Shown here: one piece after another, positions 8,464 through 16,621 of the stretch
How the letters are laid out: each line of letters begins with the position of its first letter
Position numbering within the stretch: the first letter of the stretch is position 1
DNA from: Fidelibacterota bacterium MT.SAG.3
GTDB lineage: Bacteria > Fidelibacterota > SORT01
Length of the DNA stretch: 61,787 bases
Direction of reading: 5' to 3'
Assembly: GCA_004402895.1 (NCBI GenBank)
Contig: SORT01000008.1
Location: 1-61,787 of the forward strand
Position numbers and translations under genes: made by a program
The notes under the pieces: generated by a model
The model's database searches: none
What the model was told of the DNA's origin: nothing
What the model saw: the letters and a program-made list of their open reading frames with translations, nothing else

Positions 8464-9486
8464 TCAATTCACAATCGGCATTATTTTATTACCAATCAAT
8501 TCAATAGATTGCATAAGCTTTGTATGTGATAATCCAGCATTATCCATCTGAAATGTAAATCTCGATATACCACCGAGTGCGTCACTATGACGAAGGATTT
8601 TTTCGGCTACTTCTCTTGGATCTCCAATTACCAGAGCACCTGATGGGCCAACCTGTGCATCGAAATGAGCACGAGTAACTGGTGGCCATCCACGCTCTTT
8701 TCCAATTCTAGTGAATGTTTCTGCATATCCCGGATAGTAGTCTTCAATTGCTTCTTCTGTTGTGCTTGCCACATAACCAAGAGAGTGCAATCCGACCTTC
8801 AATTCTCCTGGAGAGTGTCCTGCCTCTTCTCCAGCCTGTCTATAAAGGTCTATCAAAGGCCGAAAGCGATGCGTTTCTCCTCCAATGACAGCTACCATAA
8901 GAGGTAATCCAAGTGTGCCTGCGCGTATAAATGATGCGGGTGTACCGCCAACGCCGAGCCAAATTGGCAATGGGTTTTGCAAAGGTCTTGGGTATATCGA
9001 CTGATTCCTCAGTTCAGGACGAAATTTCCCTGACCAATTCACTACTTCATCCTCACGGATAGCAAGTAAGAGATCCAGTTTTTCTGAGAATAGTGCATCA
9101 TAATCTTGAAGTTGCAAGCCAAACAGAGGAAAGGATTCTGTAAATGATCCACGTCCCACTACTATTTCAGCACGACCCTGAGAAATCAAATCTAGTGTAG
9201 AAAAATTTTGAAATACTCTCACTGGATCGGCTGCACTAAGTACTGTTACCGCACTTGTTAGACGAATTCGCTTTGTCCTTGCGGCTGCTGCTGCAAGAAT
9301 TATGGCTGGAGCGGAATCAAGAAACTCCTTACGATAATGCTCTCCAATTCCAAAGACATCAAGGCCTACCTGATCAGCATACTCTATTCTTTCTAAAAGT
9401 TCTGATAACGCTTTCGTGTTACTATACTCAATATTTGAATCACTTTTTAATGATGTTGCTGCAAAACTATCAATACCTATTTCCAT
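8464..9486 (-). CDS. LLM-class (luciferase-like) flavin-dependent oxidoreductase
   Basis: The 340-residue protein has the bacterial luciferase-like TIM-barrel fold. The visible signatures are an N-terminal YADQVGLDVFGIGEHYRKEF strand-helix, SAVTVLSAADPVRVFQNFST, the GRAEIVVGRGS flavin-site region and PLPIWLGVGGTPAS. These enzymes use FMN or F420 to oxidise small organic substrates in the cytosol. The substrate cannot be read from sequence. An AGGAT site precedes the ATG. The gene stands alone between an integrase remnant and non-coding DNA. Its slightly different, A/T-richer codon choice suggests acquisition, but I have not measured it. Confidence 0.88.
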   Translation of the reverse strand: MEIGIDSFAATSLKSDSNIEYSNTKALSELLERIEYADQVGLDVFGIGEHYRKEFLDSAPAIILAAAAARTKRIRLTSAVTVLSAADPVRVFQNFSTLDLISQGRAEIVVGRGSFTESFPLFGLQLQDYDALFSEKLDLLLAIREDEVVNWSGKFRPELRNQSIYPRPLQNPLPIWLGVGGTPASFIRAGTLGLPLMVAVIGGETHRFRPLIDLYRQAGEEAGHSPGELKVGLHSLGYVASTTEEAIEDYYPGYAETFTRIGKERGWPPVTRAHFDAQVGPSGALVIGDPREVAEKILRHSDALGGISRFTFQMDNAGLSHTKLMQSIELIGNKIMPIVN

Positions 9487-9562
9487 AATATATCCTAAAA
9501 TCAGGGTTAAGAATTATTGCACGTCGTCAAATCGTTTCGGACTCACCAGTCCAATAAATTAA

Positions 9563-9940
9563 GATACACTTTCCTATAATTCCATCCGTTTTCTGCTAAA
9601 TCACTACATTTTTGGCGATCGTGTTTACCGCTTAATCAAGAAATATTATCGTATAGCAAAAATCGCAAACGCCAACGTCCATACTCTTCGAAAAACTTGT
9701 GGATCTTTACTCATCGAGAATGGTGTTGATGTCTACCGCGTTAGTAAGTGGCTTGGTCACTCAACAGTCGCTGTCACAGAGCGACATTATGTTGATCTAT
9801 TGAACAGCGAATATGAGGACATAGCTCTTCTACTTGGTCAAACTTCTGTTGAGTTTGAAATAGAAAAAAGTGGTGCCATATTGGTGCCAAAATGGAGACC
9901 AAACCAGACTAATGGAGACCAAAAGGCAAACAAAGAGTGA
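9563..9940 (+). pseudogene. 5'-truncated tyrosine recombinase (phage/island integrase)
   Basis: The plus-strand frame is open from after a TAA at 9560-9562 to TGA at 9938-9940 and lacks a start and the N-terminal two-thirds of an integrase. The C-terminal catalytic core is recognisable: VHTLRKTCGSLLIENGVDV, then VSKWLGHSTVAVTERHYVDL. It carries the box II His and Arg, the WLGH His and the nucleophile Tyr. The first catalytic Arg and the DNA-binding domains are missing, so it should be inactive. It lies 72 bp from the 3' end of tRNA-Sec on the opposite strand, the usual place for an element integrated at a tRNA gene. Confidence 0.85.
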
Positions 9941-9983
9941 AAACGTCAATTCGCAAAAAAGGTTACATTGAATCCCGTAAAAC

Positions 9984-10008
9984 GCCCTGTAGGCAATGCT
10001 TACAGGGC
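9984..10008 (-). terminator. Probable terminator after selC
   Basis: An 8-bp perfect stem (GCCCTGTA with TACAGGGC) encloses a 9-base loop. On the minus strand it is followed by GTTTTA, a short U-run. It sits just downstream of the tRNA 3' end and would end the transcript. Confidence 0.55.
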
Positions 10009-10012
10009 CTTG

Positions 10013-10104
10013 CGGAAGTGTCTAGAAATCGAATCTAGCGGACGAATTGCTTCGTCCCAACGGTTTTGAAGACCGTGGCGCCCACCAGGGTCACATCCAC
10101 TCCC
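10013..10104 (-). tRNA. selC: tRNA-Sec, anticodon UCA (selC)
   Basis: The minus strand folds as a 92-nt selenocysteine tRNA. The acceptor stem is GGGAGTG with CACTTCC, plus a G/A mismatch as eighth pair, and the discriminator is G. The long D stem is GACCC/GGG-type. The anticodon stem is ACGGT/ACCGT around loop CTTCAAA, giving anticodon TCA. The long variable arm is GGACGAA/TTCGTCC, and the T arm is CTAGA/TCTAG with loop TTCGATT. The 3' CCA is not encoded (CAA follows). It starts 6 nt after the stop of the SPOR gene, so it is probably cut from that operon's transcript. No selA, selB, selD or Sec-containing gene is visible in the window. Confidence 0.93.
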
Positions 10105-10110
10105 AAACTG

Positions 10111-10923
10111 TTATTTCTTTTTTGTTCTGTCTACGATGCCGTAATTCACGCCGAACTTCGCCTTCAGTACACGAGCTTCGGCAAGAGCGTCGTCGTAAGA
10201 ACTGTATGACCCGACCCAGACTAAGTTAAGCTGTTTATCCGCCAATTTCTTCTTGCCGAGAGAGACCTTGTATCCGCGTCCTTTGAATACATCTCTTTGC
10301 CTTTCGGCATTCTTTTTAGACCCGAATGCTCCGATCTGAATAGTATACTCCTCGTTCTTGCGGGAATCTGATAACTCTGACGGCTCGGCTAATTTCGCTA
10401 ATACACTTTCCGGAAGTTCTACATCCAAATTTTTCCATTTTTTCTTGAAGACGTCTAAATACATTTTTGCAGTATCGGCTTTTCCCGTTACGAGCATAGC
10501 CTGCATAAGAAGATTGATCGCCCGTTCGATATGCTCAGATTCAGGATATTTACGTGGTATCATCAAAAGTGTACGTTCTGCGCTGATATAAAGTCCGCGA
10601 GAGTACCTGTATTCGCTTATCTGCATCAGAGCGTCATCGGCGTATTCGCTCTTAGGATATTTTGAGAGAAGCGACTCGAAATATTCAAGGGAAGTCTCAC
10701 CATTTTCTTCTAACAAGCCTTGAAAATAGATAGTTCGGGCATCTGCGGGATTTTCCTTCACCAAAGCGGGTAGAAGTTCACGCGCCTCAGAAAACTTCCC
10801 CTCTTTCACGAACGACTCGATGTTCGATTGTGCTGCAGATTCGGATACCACCATAAATAAAGTCAGTAGGAAGAGGAGACTTTTAGTCCTCGAAATCAAT
10901 TTAGTCAAGAAAAGTATTTTCAT
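10111..10923 (-). CDS. TPR-like and SPOR-domain envelope protein
   Basis: The 270-residue protein has a signal peptide (about 1-32, ending SAAQ). Tetratricopeptide-like helices fill about 35-170 (KYPKSEYADDALMQI, KYPESEHIERAINLL). A SPOR domain lies at about 190-265 (YTIQIGAFGSKKNAERQRD, VWVGSYSSYDDALAEARVLK). SPOR domains bind denuded glycan strands of peptidoglycan, so it probably acts in the periplasm at septal or remodelling sites. It overlaps the upstream lapB-like gene by 23 nt and is followed within 6 nt by selC. Confidence 0.82.
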   Translation of the reverse strand: MKILFLTKLISRTKSLLFLLTLFMVVSESAAQSNIESFVKEGKFSEARELLPALVKENPADARTIYFQGLLEENGETSLEYFESLLSKYPKSEYADDALMQISEYRYSRGLYISAERTLLMIPRKYPESEHIERAINLLMQAMLVTGKADTAKMYLDVFKKKWKNLDVELPESVLAKLAEPSELSDSRKNEEYTIQIGAFGSKKNAERQRDVFKGRGYKVSLGKKKLADKQLNLVWVGSYSSYDDALAEARVLKAKFGVNYGIVDRTKKK

Positions 10924-12049
10924 TCAAACAATCCGGGCAGACCCATAAAGGTTTATCGCTGTGGTATCCACAGCTCCGGCAATCAAATTTTCTCGGCCGT
11001 CTAGTACTTTGAATCAACGATTCAAGATTATCTTTTATTTCATCGCTCACATCCGGACCTAACAGCATTTGTATCAGGTAAGCTTTAGCCCGCAGAGAAG
11101 AGTCGTCCTTTTCAATTGCTTTGCGAAGCATACGGATCGATTCTTCCCGATTTCCCTTTCTTTCATTCAGATCGGAGAGCGCTACCAAGGCGCTGACATT
11201 TCCTGAATCCAAATCCAATATCTCCTGGTAGATCTTTTCACTTTGGTCGAAATTGCCGAGATCATATAAGACTTCTTCCAGCTCGTCAAACACCAAGTAC
11301 GCATGTTTGGGATCCGTTTTAACGAATTTCCGCCAGGATTCGACCGCATCCTTCTTGCGTCCTTCGCTCAAATATGACACACCGATAAAATAGTGAGCTG
11401 CTGCGCACTTATTTGAAGTTTTTAACGCTATTTTAAATCGTATCCGGGCATCCCTTTCTTCGCCTTTATTCCTATATTCCAATCCTTGTTGGATCTGATA
11501 GAGGGCAAGAGTCTCAACGTCCTTTTTCTTTTCCTGTTTCTGAATGCTTTTAGCCGCTTCTACCGCCCCGTCCCAATCCCCCTTCTCTTTATATATCCCC
11601 AAGAGTTCTTTTCGCGCCCACATATTGTTCCTGTCAAGTTCCGTTATCTTTTCGGAGTACTTGATAGCTTTGTCCCATTCCTTGAGAAGTCGATGGTCTT
11701 GCAGCAGGCTTTTCCAAATACTTATATTTTGATAATTTGTCAAGCCTGTCCGCACGGTAAGCGATTGATGAACTCTGAGCGCTTGAATATTTTTCCCGTA
11801 TTCACGGTAAATATCCCCAAGCTTAAGATAGGCATCTAAATTGTCCGTGTCGTGTCTTACGACCTCGCGAAGCTTGTTCATCGCCTTTATTTTATCGCCA
11901 TTTATCAGAGCGCTTAAAGCCTCGGTGTATGGCGACGAAAGACTTTTTTTAAGTCTTTTCCGCCTTCCGGTCCACACCCACAGGAAGAGAAGTATTCCCC
12001 CTACAATTACCGGAATAAGCAGCTGAAATATGAGCTTTGAATCTATCAC
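10901..12049 (-). CDS. lapB: LapB/YciM-like TPR protein with C-terminal zinc ribbon
   Basis: The 382-residue protein has one N-terminal membrane segment (about 5-27), a long TPR array (about 40-340), and a C-terminal rubredoxin-like ribbon with CRSCGYHSDKPLWVCPDC. This order matches E. coli LapB (YciM), a cytoplasm-facing inner-membrane protein that recruits FtsH to degrade LpxC and so balances LPS synthesis. It follows a LapA-domain gene with a 4-bp overlap, as in E. coli. The symbol rests on domain order and neighbourhood. Confidence 0.82.
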   Translation of the reverse strand: MIDSKLIFQLLIPVIVGGILLFLWVWTGRRKRLKKSLSSPYTEALSALINGDKIKAMNKLREVVRHDTDNLDAYLKLGDIYREYGKNIQALRVHQSLTVRTGLTNYQNISIWKSLLQDHRLLKEWDKAIKYSEKITELDRNNMWARKELLGIYKEKGDWDGAVEAAKSIQKQEKKKDVETLALYQIQQGLEYRNKGEERDARIRFKIALKTSNKCAAAHYFIGVSYLSEGRKKDAVESWRKFVKTDPKHAYLVFDELEEVLYDLGNFDQSEKIYQEILDLDSGNVSALVALSDLNERKGNREESIRMLRKAIEKDDSSLRAKAYLIQMLLGPDVSDEIKDNLESLIQSTRRPRKFDCRSCGYHSDKPLWVCPDCLNENTFLD

Positions 12050-12441
12050 TGAGCCTTGTTATCGTCCTCTGTTTCGTTCCCGGCAGTGTCATCAGACGAA
12101 TCATCTTCTGTCTCTTCGTCATCGAGCAGATCTTCTTCCACTTCAAGTTCACTCTCTATCCCGACGTTTCTCAAGTCATTTAATTCCGACTTGAGTTTCT
12201 TTACTTCCTTCTTAAGTTTTCTAGCCTCTCCTTTAGCGCTGATATATTGAAAAACCGGAATGAGAAAACCCATTATAACACCAAAAGCGAACGTTCCGAA
12301 CAGTACTTTTACAAGTTCTACATCCAAGAAGGAGTATTGAAATATCTCCAATTCTTCAACGATTTGGTCGGCGTTCTGCATCAGGAACCACATGATGATC
12401 AACATTATTATAACTATGAAAAACAATGAGATTAAACGCAT
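12046..12441 (-). CDS. lapA: LapA-domain inner-membrane protein
   Basis: The 131-residue protein has two membrane segments (about 2-22 and 42-65), with NADQIVEELEIFQYSFLDVELVKVLFGTFAFG between them, typical of LapA/DUF1049. A coiled coil (about 68-95) and a very acidic tail follow. In E. coli LapA pairs with LapB in control of lipopolysaccharide assembly. The gene overlaps lapB by 4 bp and starts 15 nt after miaB, so it is probably in the same transcript. The acidic tail is longer than in E. coli LapA. Confidence 0.8.
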   Translation of the reverse strand: MRLISLFFIVIIMLIIMWFLMQNADQIVEELEIFQYSFLDVELVKVLFGTFAFGVIMGFLIPVFQYISAKGEARKLKKEVKKLKSELNDLRNVGIESELEVEEDLLDDEETEDDSSDDTAGNETEDDNKAQ

Positions 12442-12456
12442 CTTTCCTCCATATAT

Positions 12457-13794
12457 CTATGGTGAAACAGGCTCACCGAATAGCGTTATACCTGCCGCTT
12501 CTGTTATTAATGCTTTTAAAAAATCACCCGGAACCTTGCCATTCTTGGGAATAACTACAAGCTTATTGGTATCTGTTCTTCCGATATAGTGATCATCAGA
12601 TTTTTTACTTATTTTTTCAATCTGCACCTCTAAAGTCTTTCCGACCAGCTTCTTATTGATTTCGAGTGCATTTATCTTCTGTAATTCTATCAGCCGCGTC
12701 AACCGTTCTCCCTTCAGCTCCTCGGGAACATCATCAGGCATTCTTTTAAATGCGGCTGTGTGCGGTCTCTCCGAATATTTGAACATAAAGGCGCTGTCGA
12801 ATTTAACGCGTCGAACTACATCAAGCGTATCAGAGAATTCCTCTTCAGTTTCTCCGCAAAAACCTACGATAATGTCAGTTGATATAGCTATTCCGGGAAT
12901 TCTTTTCCTGAATTTTTCTGCAAGTGATATGAATTCCTCTTTTGTATAGTTTCGATTCATCCTTTCGAGCATTGAATCAGAACCGGATTGAAGAGGTAGA
13001 TGAATATGATTACAAATGTTATCATACTTCAGCATAACTTCGATGAGTTCATCCGATGCATCCTGCGGATGAGGCGAGGTAAAGCGAATCCTTTTAACTC
13101 CTTCAATCTGAGCCACCCTCTCCATAAGATCGGGAAATTTCAGATCTCCATCGTCATACGAATTTACGTTCTGTCCTAATAGAGTAACTTCACGAAACCC
13201 TTCGACAACAGCTTGTTTAACCTCGTTGACCACAGATTCCGCGGATTTACTTCGTTCCCTTCCTCTCGTAAAGGGGACAATACAAAATGTACACATTTTG
13301 TCACATCCACGCATTATGGCAATCATTGCGCTGTTACCGCCATTTCTCAGCGGGTAGATATAATCATAGGTTTCATACTTTGATAGATCGGTATGTACCT
13401 CTTTGACCTCCCATGGTTTTTCTGCGTCAAGAAGCGCCGATAATTTTCCGTAAGAATCAGGACCTAACACAAAATTTACAAACGGCTTATTTTCCAAGAT
13501 CTCTTCTTTAAGATTTTGAGCCATGCAACCGATCACTCCGATCACAAGAGATGTATTTTTCTTTTTCAAGGCTTCTAAATGTTTAAGACGATTTAACACT
13601 TTCAGCTCTGCTTTATCGCGAACCGAACAGGTATTTATAAAAATATAATCTGCGGCTTCTGCCGAATCAGTTGGAGAAATATCTTTGTTATCAAGAATGC
13701 GCGCTACCAGCTCCGAATCGTAAACATTCATCTGGCAACCGTAAGTTTCTATATGATATAATTGTTTCAAATAATTATTCAGCTTAAATTTCAA
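12457..13794 (-). CDS. miaB: tRNA-2-methylthio-N6-dimethylallyladenosine synthase MiaB
   Basis: This 445-residue radical-SAM methylthiotransferase adds the 2-methylthio group to i6A37 of tRNAs reading UNN codons. The N-terminal UPF0004 domain carries auxiliary-cluster cysteines at about 20, 56 and 90 (ETYGCQMN, INTCSVRD, GCMAQ). The radical-SAM cluster CxxxCxxC is at about 164-171 (GCDKMCTFCIVPFTRGRERS). A TRAM domain closes the protein at about 375-440. The N-terminal TYGCQMN and FTRGRERS favour MiaB over MtaB or RimO. The assigned start is TTG, and a slightly later start is possible. Confidence 0.93.
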   Translation of the reverse strand: MKFKLNNYLKQLYHIETYGCQMNVYDSELVARILDNKDISPTDSAEAADYIFINTCSVRDKAELKVLNRLKHLEALKKKNTSLVIGVIGCMAQNLKEEILENKPFVNFVLGPDSYGKLSALLDAEKPWEVKEVHTDLSKYETYDYIYPLRNGGNSAMIAIMRGCDKMCTFCIVPFTRGRERSKSAESVVNEVKQAVVEGFREVTLLGQNVNSYDDGDLKFPDLMERVAQIEGVKRIRFTSPHPQDASDELIEVMLKYDNICNHIHLPLQSGSDSMLERMNRNYTKEEFISLAEKFRKRIPGIAISTDIIVGFCGETEEEFSDTLDVVRRVKFDSAFMFKYSERPHTAAFKRMPDDVPEELKGERLTRLIELQKINALEINKKLVGKTLEVQIEKISKKSDDHYIGRTDTNKLVVIPKNGKVPGDFLKALITEAAGITLFGEPVSP

Positions 13795-13872
13795 AATTCA
13801 TAATCATATAAGTTAGATAGATGCTTTCCGATTCGCAAGCAAAATACTATGACCGACAATTAGAAAATAAAA

Positions 13873-13890
13873 AACCGCTTTTAAGCGGTT
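13873..13890 (-). terminator. Rho-independent terminator after the M23 gene
   Basis: A perfect hairpin (AACCGCTT with AAGCGGTT) is followed on the minus strand by TTTTTTATTTT. It lies just past the stop of the M23 peptidase gene. Confidence 0.85.
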
Positions 13891-13915
13891 GAAAACAGCA
13901 AAATTGAATTTTATT

Positions 13916-14860
13916 TTATAGGCGGCTCAGGTCTTGCTCCGACAGATAAAAATACTTTTGAGCGGGGTCCTTTCTTACTCCGTTTTTAATAACTTCATAG
14001 TGCAGATGCGGAGATTGCGACCTTCCAGTTGATCCCACTTCACCGATTTTTTGACCTCTCATTACTTTTTGATGTTTCCTCACAAGAAGTTTAGAGAGGT
14101 GAGCATATCTTGTCTGATATCCGTAGCCATGATCTATTTTAATCGTGATACCGAATGACGGACTATCCGTACGCGCGTCCGAAATAACGCCGTCTGCTGT
14201 AGCAAAGATAGGTTCGCCAATTTTTGTAACTATATCAATGCCAAGATGATCTCTCATATTTCCTGTGAAGGGGTCTCTTCTTTCGCCAAAACCACTCGTG
14301 ATATAACCCCTAAGAAGCGGTCGAATGGTCGGGACATGTTGAAGCATATCCTTCTTTGCTTTGAATGAGTTATATACTTCATCCAGACTTGCTAATTCTA
14401 AATTGAGCGCTCGTTCGATCGCGTCAAGGTCAAATTCAACTTCTGCTATGGTAATATCGGAGGCGGGAAGCAAATAATCCAAGCTGGAAATTTTAGGGTT
14501 CAACACACCTCCAACCCCAACCTTACGGATATCAGCATCTATCAAAGGTAGGTTTGCGTATGTTCTTATCGCCTGATCCTTTTGGTTAACAACTATCATT
14601 TGCTCGGTAAGCGATGAAATTCTGTTGTTAATATCATTGATGCGGGTTACAAGTTGTTTATTCTGGTTTCTAAGCGTAGCAAGCCGTTTTCCATAAAAAA
14701 CATCGGTGAGGAAATCAGCTGTAAAATAAAGACCCATGAGTAAGGTGAATACAATGAGTGAAATTGTAAGAAGAATGTTCACTCGTGATGTATTCAGTTC
14801 GCGCACGTCTGCGGCATCATCTGATATGACTACCACTTGGTACTGCCTATCTCTCATCAA
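13916..14860 (-). CDS. Membrane-anchored M23 (LytM-type) peptidase
   Basis: The 314-residue protein has a short cytoplasmic N-terminus, one membrane segment (about 28-50), a coiled coil (about 58-95), and a C-terminal M23 domain (about 185-300). Zinc ligands are visible as His205 and Asp209 (DHLGIDIV) and His287 in SPHLHYEV, with His285 as catalytic partner. All active-site residues are present, so it probably cuts peptidoglycan cross-links in the periplasm rather than acting as a degenerate EnvC/NlpD activator. It is a single gene with its own terminator. Confidence 0.9.
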   Translation of the reverse strand: MMRDRQYQVVVISDDAADVRELNTSRVNILLTISLIVFTLLMGLYFTADFLTDVFYGKRLATLRNQNKQLVTRINDINNRISSLTEQMIVVNQKDQAIRTYANLPLIDADIRKVGVGGVLNPKISSLDYLLPASDITIAEVEFDLDAIERALNLELASLDEVYNSFKAKKDMLQHVPTIRPLLRGYITSGFGERRDPFTGNMRDHLGIDIVTKIGEPIFATADGVISDARTDSPSFGITIKIDHGYGYQTRYAHLSKLLVRKHQKVMRGQKIGEVGSTGRSQSPHLHYEVIKNGVRKDPAQKYFYLSEQDLSRL

Positions 14861-15033
14861 TACTCCGGTTACAATACTTTCATAGGCGGAATGAAACTCT
14901 TAATTTAAAAATGGGAAATAGCCAATTCCCCAGTAATTGTATCAGGTCTACATAAATTAAAATACTTACGAATATATAGTCAAGAATTTTCTTTTATATT
15001 TTGAGAAATGTTTTCAGAGTAAAAGACCTAGAA

Positions 15034-15867
15034 TTAACCGAGATATGATCTTAAATTTTTACTCCGCGAGGTATGTCTTAATTTCCTGATAGATTTCTCT
15101 TTAATCTGTCTGACTCTTTCTCGGGTCAATTTAAACCGATCACCAATTTCTTCAAGCGTCATAGAACGTTCGTTTACCAATCCAAAATATAATTTTATAA
15201 CTTCCGCTTCTCTCTCACTCAGAGAGCTCAGCACTTTGTTAATTTCCATTTTTAATGATTCTTCAATAAGTGGAGAATCAGGTTCGGAATAAGAACCGTC
15301 ATCACGCAATACATCCAATAATGAGTTCTCATCATTCCCTGAGAAGGGCGCATCCACAGACAAATGCCTCGATGACATCTGTATCGTATCAGAAACATCC
15401 ACGGAAGTCATCTCAAGTACTTCCGCTACTTCTTCGGCAGTCGGTTCTCTTTCATATTTTTGTTCAAGATCGCCCAATGTTCTGTTTACCTTGTTCATCA
15501 CGCCGACCCTGTTCAAAGGCAAGCGAACGACTCGTGACTGCTCTGCTAATGCTTGCAATATTGACTGACGTATCCACCATACTGCGTAAGATATAAATTT
15601 AAATCCACGGGTCTCGTCGAATCGTTTTGCCGCTTTGATAAGGCCGAGATTACCCTCATTGATCAGATCACCAAGAGAAAGTCCCTGATTTTGATAACGC
15701 TTTGCGATGCTCACAACAAATCTTAGATTTGCCCGTGTCATCTTTTCGAGAGCCGATTCATCCCCACTACGAACTTTTTTAGCGAGGGCAATTTCCTCGT
15801 CCGGCTTTAAAAGCGATTCCTTGCTGATTTCATCAAAATACCTGTCTAACGTATAACTTTCTTCCAC
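15034..15867 (-). CDS. rpoD: Primary RNA polymerase sigma-70 factor
   Basis: The 277-residue sigma factor has region 1.2 ([19 protein letters not shown]), region 2 ([20 protein letters not shown], then [18 protein letters not shown] for -10 recognition and melting), region 3, and region 4 ([20 protein letters not shown]) for -35 contact. Region 1.1 and the long non-conserved insert are absent, as in the short primary sigma factors of Bacteroidota. The LRSYL end is also typical. It is flanked by terminators on both sides and is probably monocistronic. Confidence 0.92.
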   Translation of the reverse strand: MEESYTLDRYFDEISKESLLKPDEEIALAKKVRSGDESALEKMTRANLRFVVSIAKRYQNQGLSLGDLINEGNLGLIKAAKRFDETRGFKFISYAVWWIRQSILQALAEQSRVVRLPLNRVGVMNKVNRTLGDLEQKYEREPTAEEVAEVLEMTSVDVSDTIQMSSRHLSVDAPFSGNDENSLLDVLRDDGSYSEPDSPLIEESLKMEINKVLSSLSEREAEVIKLYFGLVNERSMTLEEIGDRFKLTRERVRQIKEKSIRKLRHTSRSKNLRSYLG

Positions 15868-15976
15868 TTTTGCCTCTTTTATCTTACACGCATTTATACC
15901 CGATCATTACTTGATACGCCTATTGGCGAGTTAAGTTCCATATTCATACCATTTTCTGACGGTAGTAAAAAAAGAA

Positions 15977-15999
15977 AACCCCTCAACTAACGAGGGGTT
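15977..15999 (-). terminator. Rho-independent terminator after rpoD-downstream gap
   Basis: The stem AACCCCTC/GAGGGGTT with a 7-base loop is followed on the minus strand by TTTTCTTTTTTT. It lies upstream of rpoD and past the start of the 112-aa gene's region, so it ends minus-strand transcripts entering from rpoD's far side or shields rpoD from read-in. It lies 110 bp upstream of the rpoD start codon. Confidence 0.75.
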
Positions 16000-16038
16000 T
16001 GAATAATAGAATTACCTGATCTGTATTGAATTATTTTA

Positions 16039-16377
16039 TCATTTTGTTTCTTTCTTGACAGATTTGACATCTATATCATCATCTGAGCTAAAATCGCGTA
16101 TCTCACTCATTTTTTCTTCCCGAGTCTCTTCAAAAGTCGCGATCCTCTGAATGATCTTCTTTACTTCATCATTACTTTTTATTCTACCCTGATCTTCCTT
16201 ATAAATCAGCTCGTAAACCTTTCCTCCGAGTTCCACAAAGTTTTTTTCTATCTCTCTGTTCAGGCTGAGAATGTCGATCTTCAATCTACCTACCTTGGTC
16301 AACTCCTCAGCTTTATCGGCGGCTAGACTCCCCCACTCTTTTAAATTCTTTTTTACATCATCAAACAAATTTGACAT
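16039..16377 (-). CDS. Small coiled-coil protein of unknown function
   Basis: The 112-residue, highly charged protein is mostly helix (about 1-95): LFDDVKKNLKEWGSLAADKA, then LNREIEKNFVELGGKVYEL. It has an acidic/basic tail. No signal peptide or membrane segment is seen, so it is probably cytoplasmic. Similar short proteins occur widely in FCB genomes without a known role. The start has an AGGAGG-type site. It lies upstream of rpoD but a terminator separates them. Confidence 0.7.
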   Translation of the reverse strand: MSNLFDDVKKNLKEWGSLAADKAEELTKVGRLKIDILSLNREIEKNFVELGGKVYELIYKEDQGRIKSNDEVKKIIQRIATFEETREEKMSEIRDFSSDDDIDVKSVKKETK

Positions 16378-16439
16378 GTTTATTTTCCTCCTTGCTCATT
16401 AACCCTTAAATTTAGAATATATTAATCGAATAGCAACAG

Positions 16440-16607
16440 TCACTTAGCTTTTCGCAGTATCAGGGTTCCCACCACAAAAAACGATGCGCCTATCAGGAAT
16501 GCTATCAATTCATTTATTTCTGATTCCTCCACTATTCCGTGATAAAGCCCGAATAGAACCTGGATCAATCCTATCAGTTGAAAGGTTTTACCTATTTTGA
16601 ACGACAA
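16440..16607 (-). CDS. Small two-helix membrane protein
   Basis: A 55-codon frame starts at a TTG 15 nt downstream of the stop of the MalK-type gene. It encodes two hydrophobic segments: GKTFQLIGLIQVLFGLYHGI, then ELIAFLIGASFFVVGTLIL with a basic RKAK end. The amphipathic composition and clean K/R end argue for a real membrane peptide. The start codon is uncertain, there is no strong ribosome binding site, and translation may be coupled to the upstream gene. I recognise no family. Confidence 0.55.
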   Translation of the reverse strand: MSFKIGKTFQLIGLIQVLFGLYHGIVEESEINELIAFLIGASFFVVGTLILRKAK

Positions 16608-16621
16608 AGTTCCACTGCTTT

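Noticed and set aside
15034-15867. An alternative sigma factor (RpoS/RpoH type)
   Set aside because: The short form without region 1.1 could suggest this, but the sequence of regions 1.2, 2 and 4 and the LRSYL end match the primary sigma of Bacteroidota-type bacteria.
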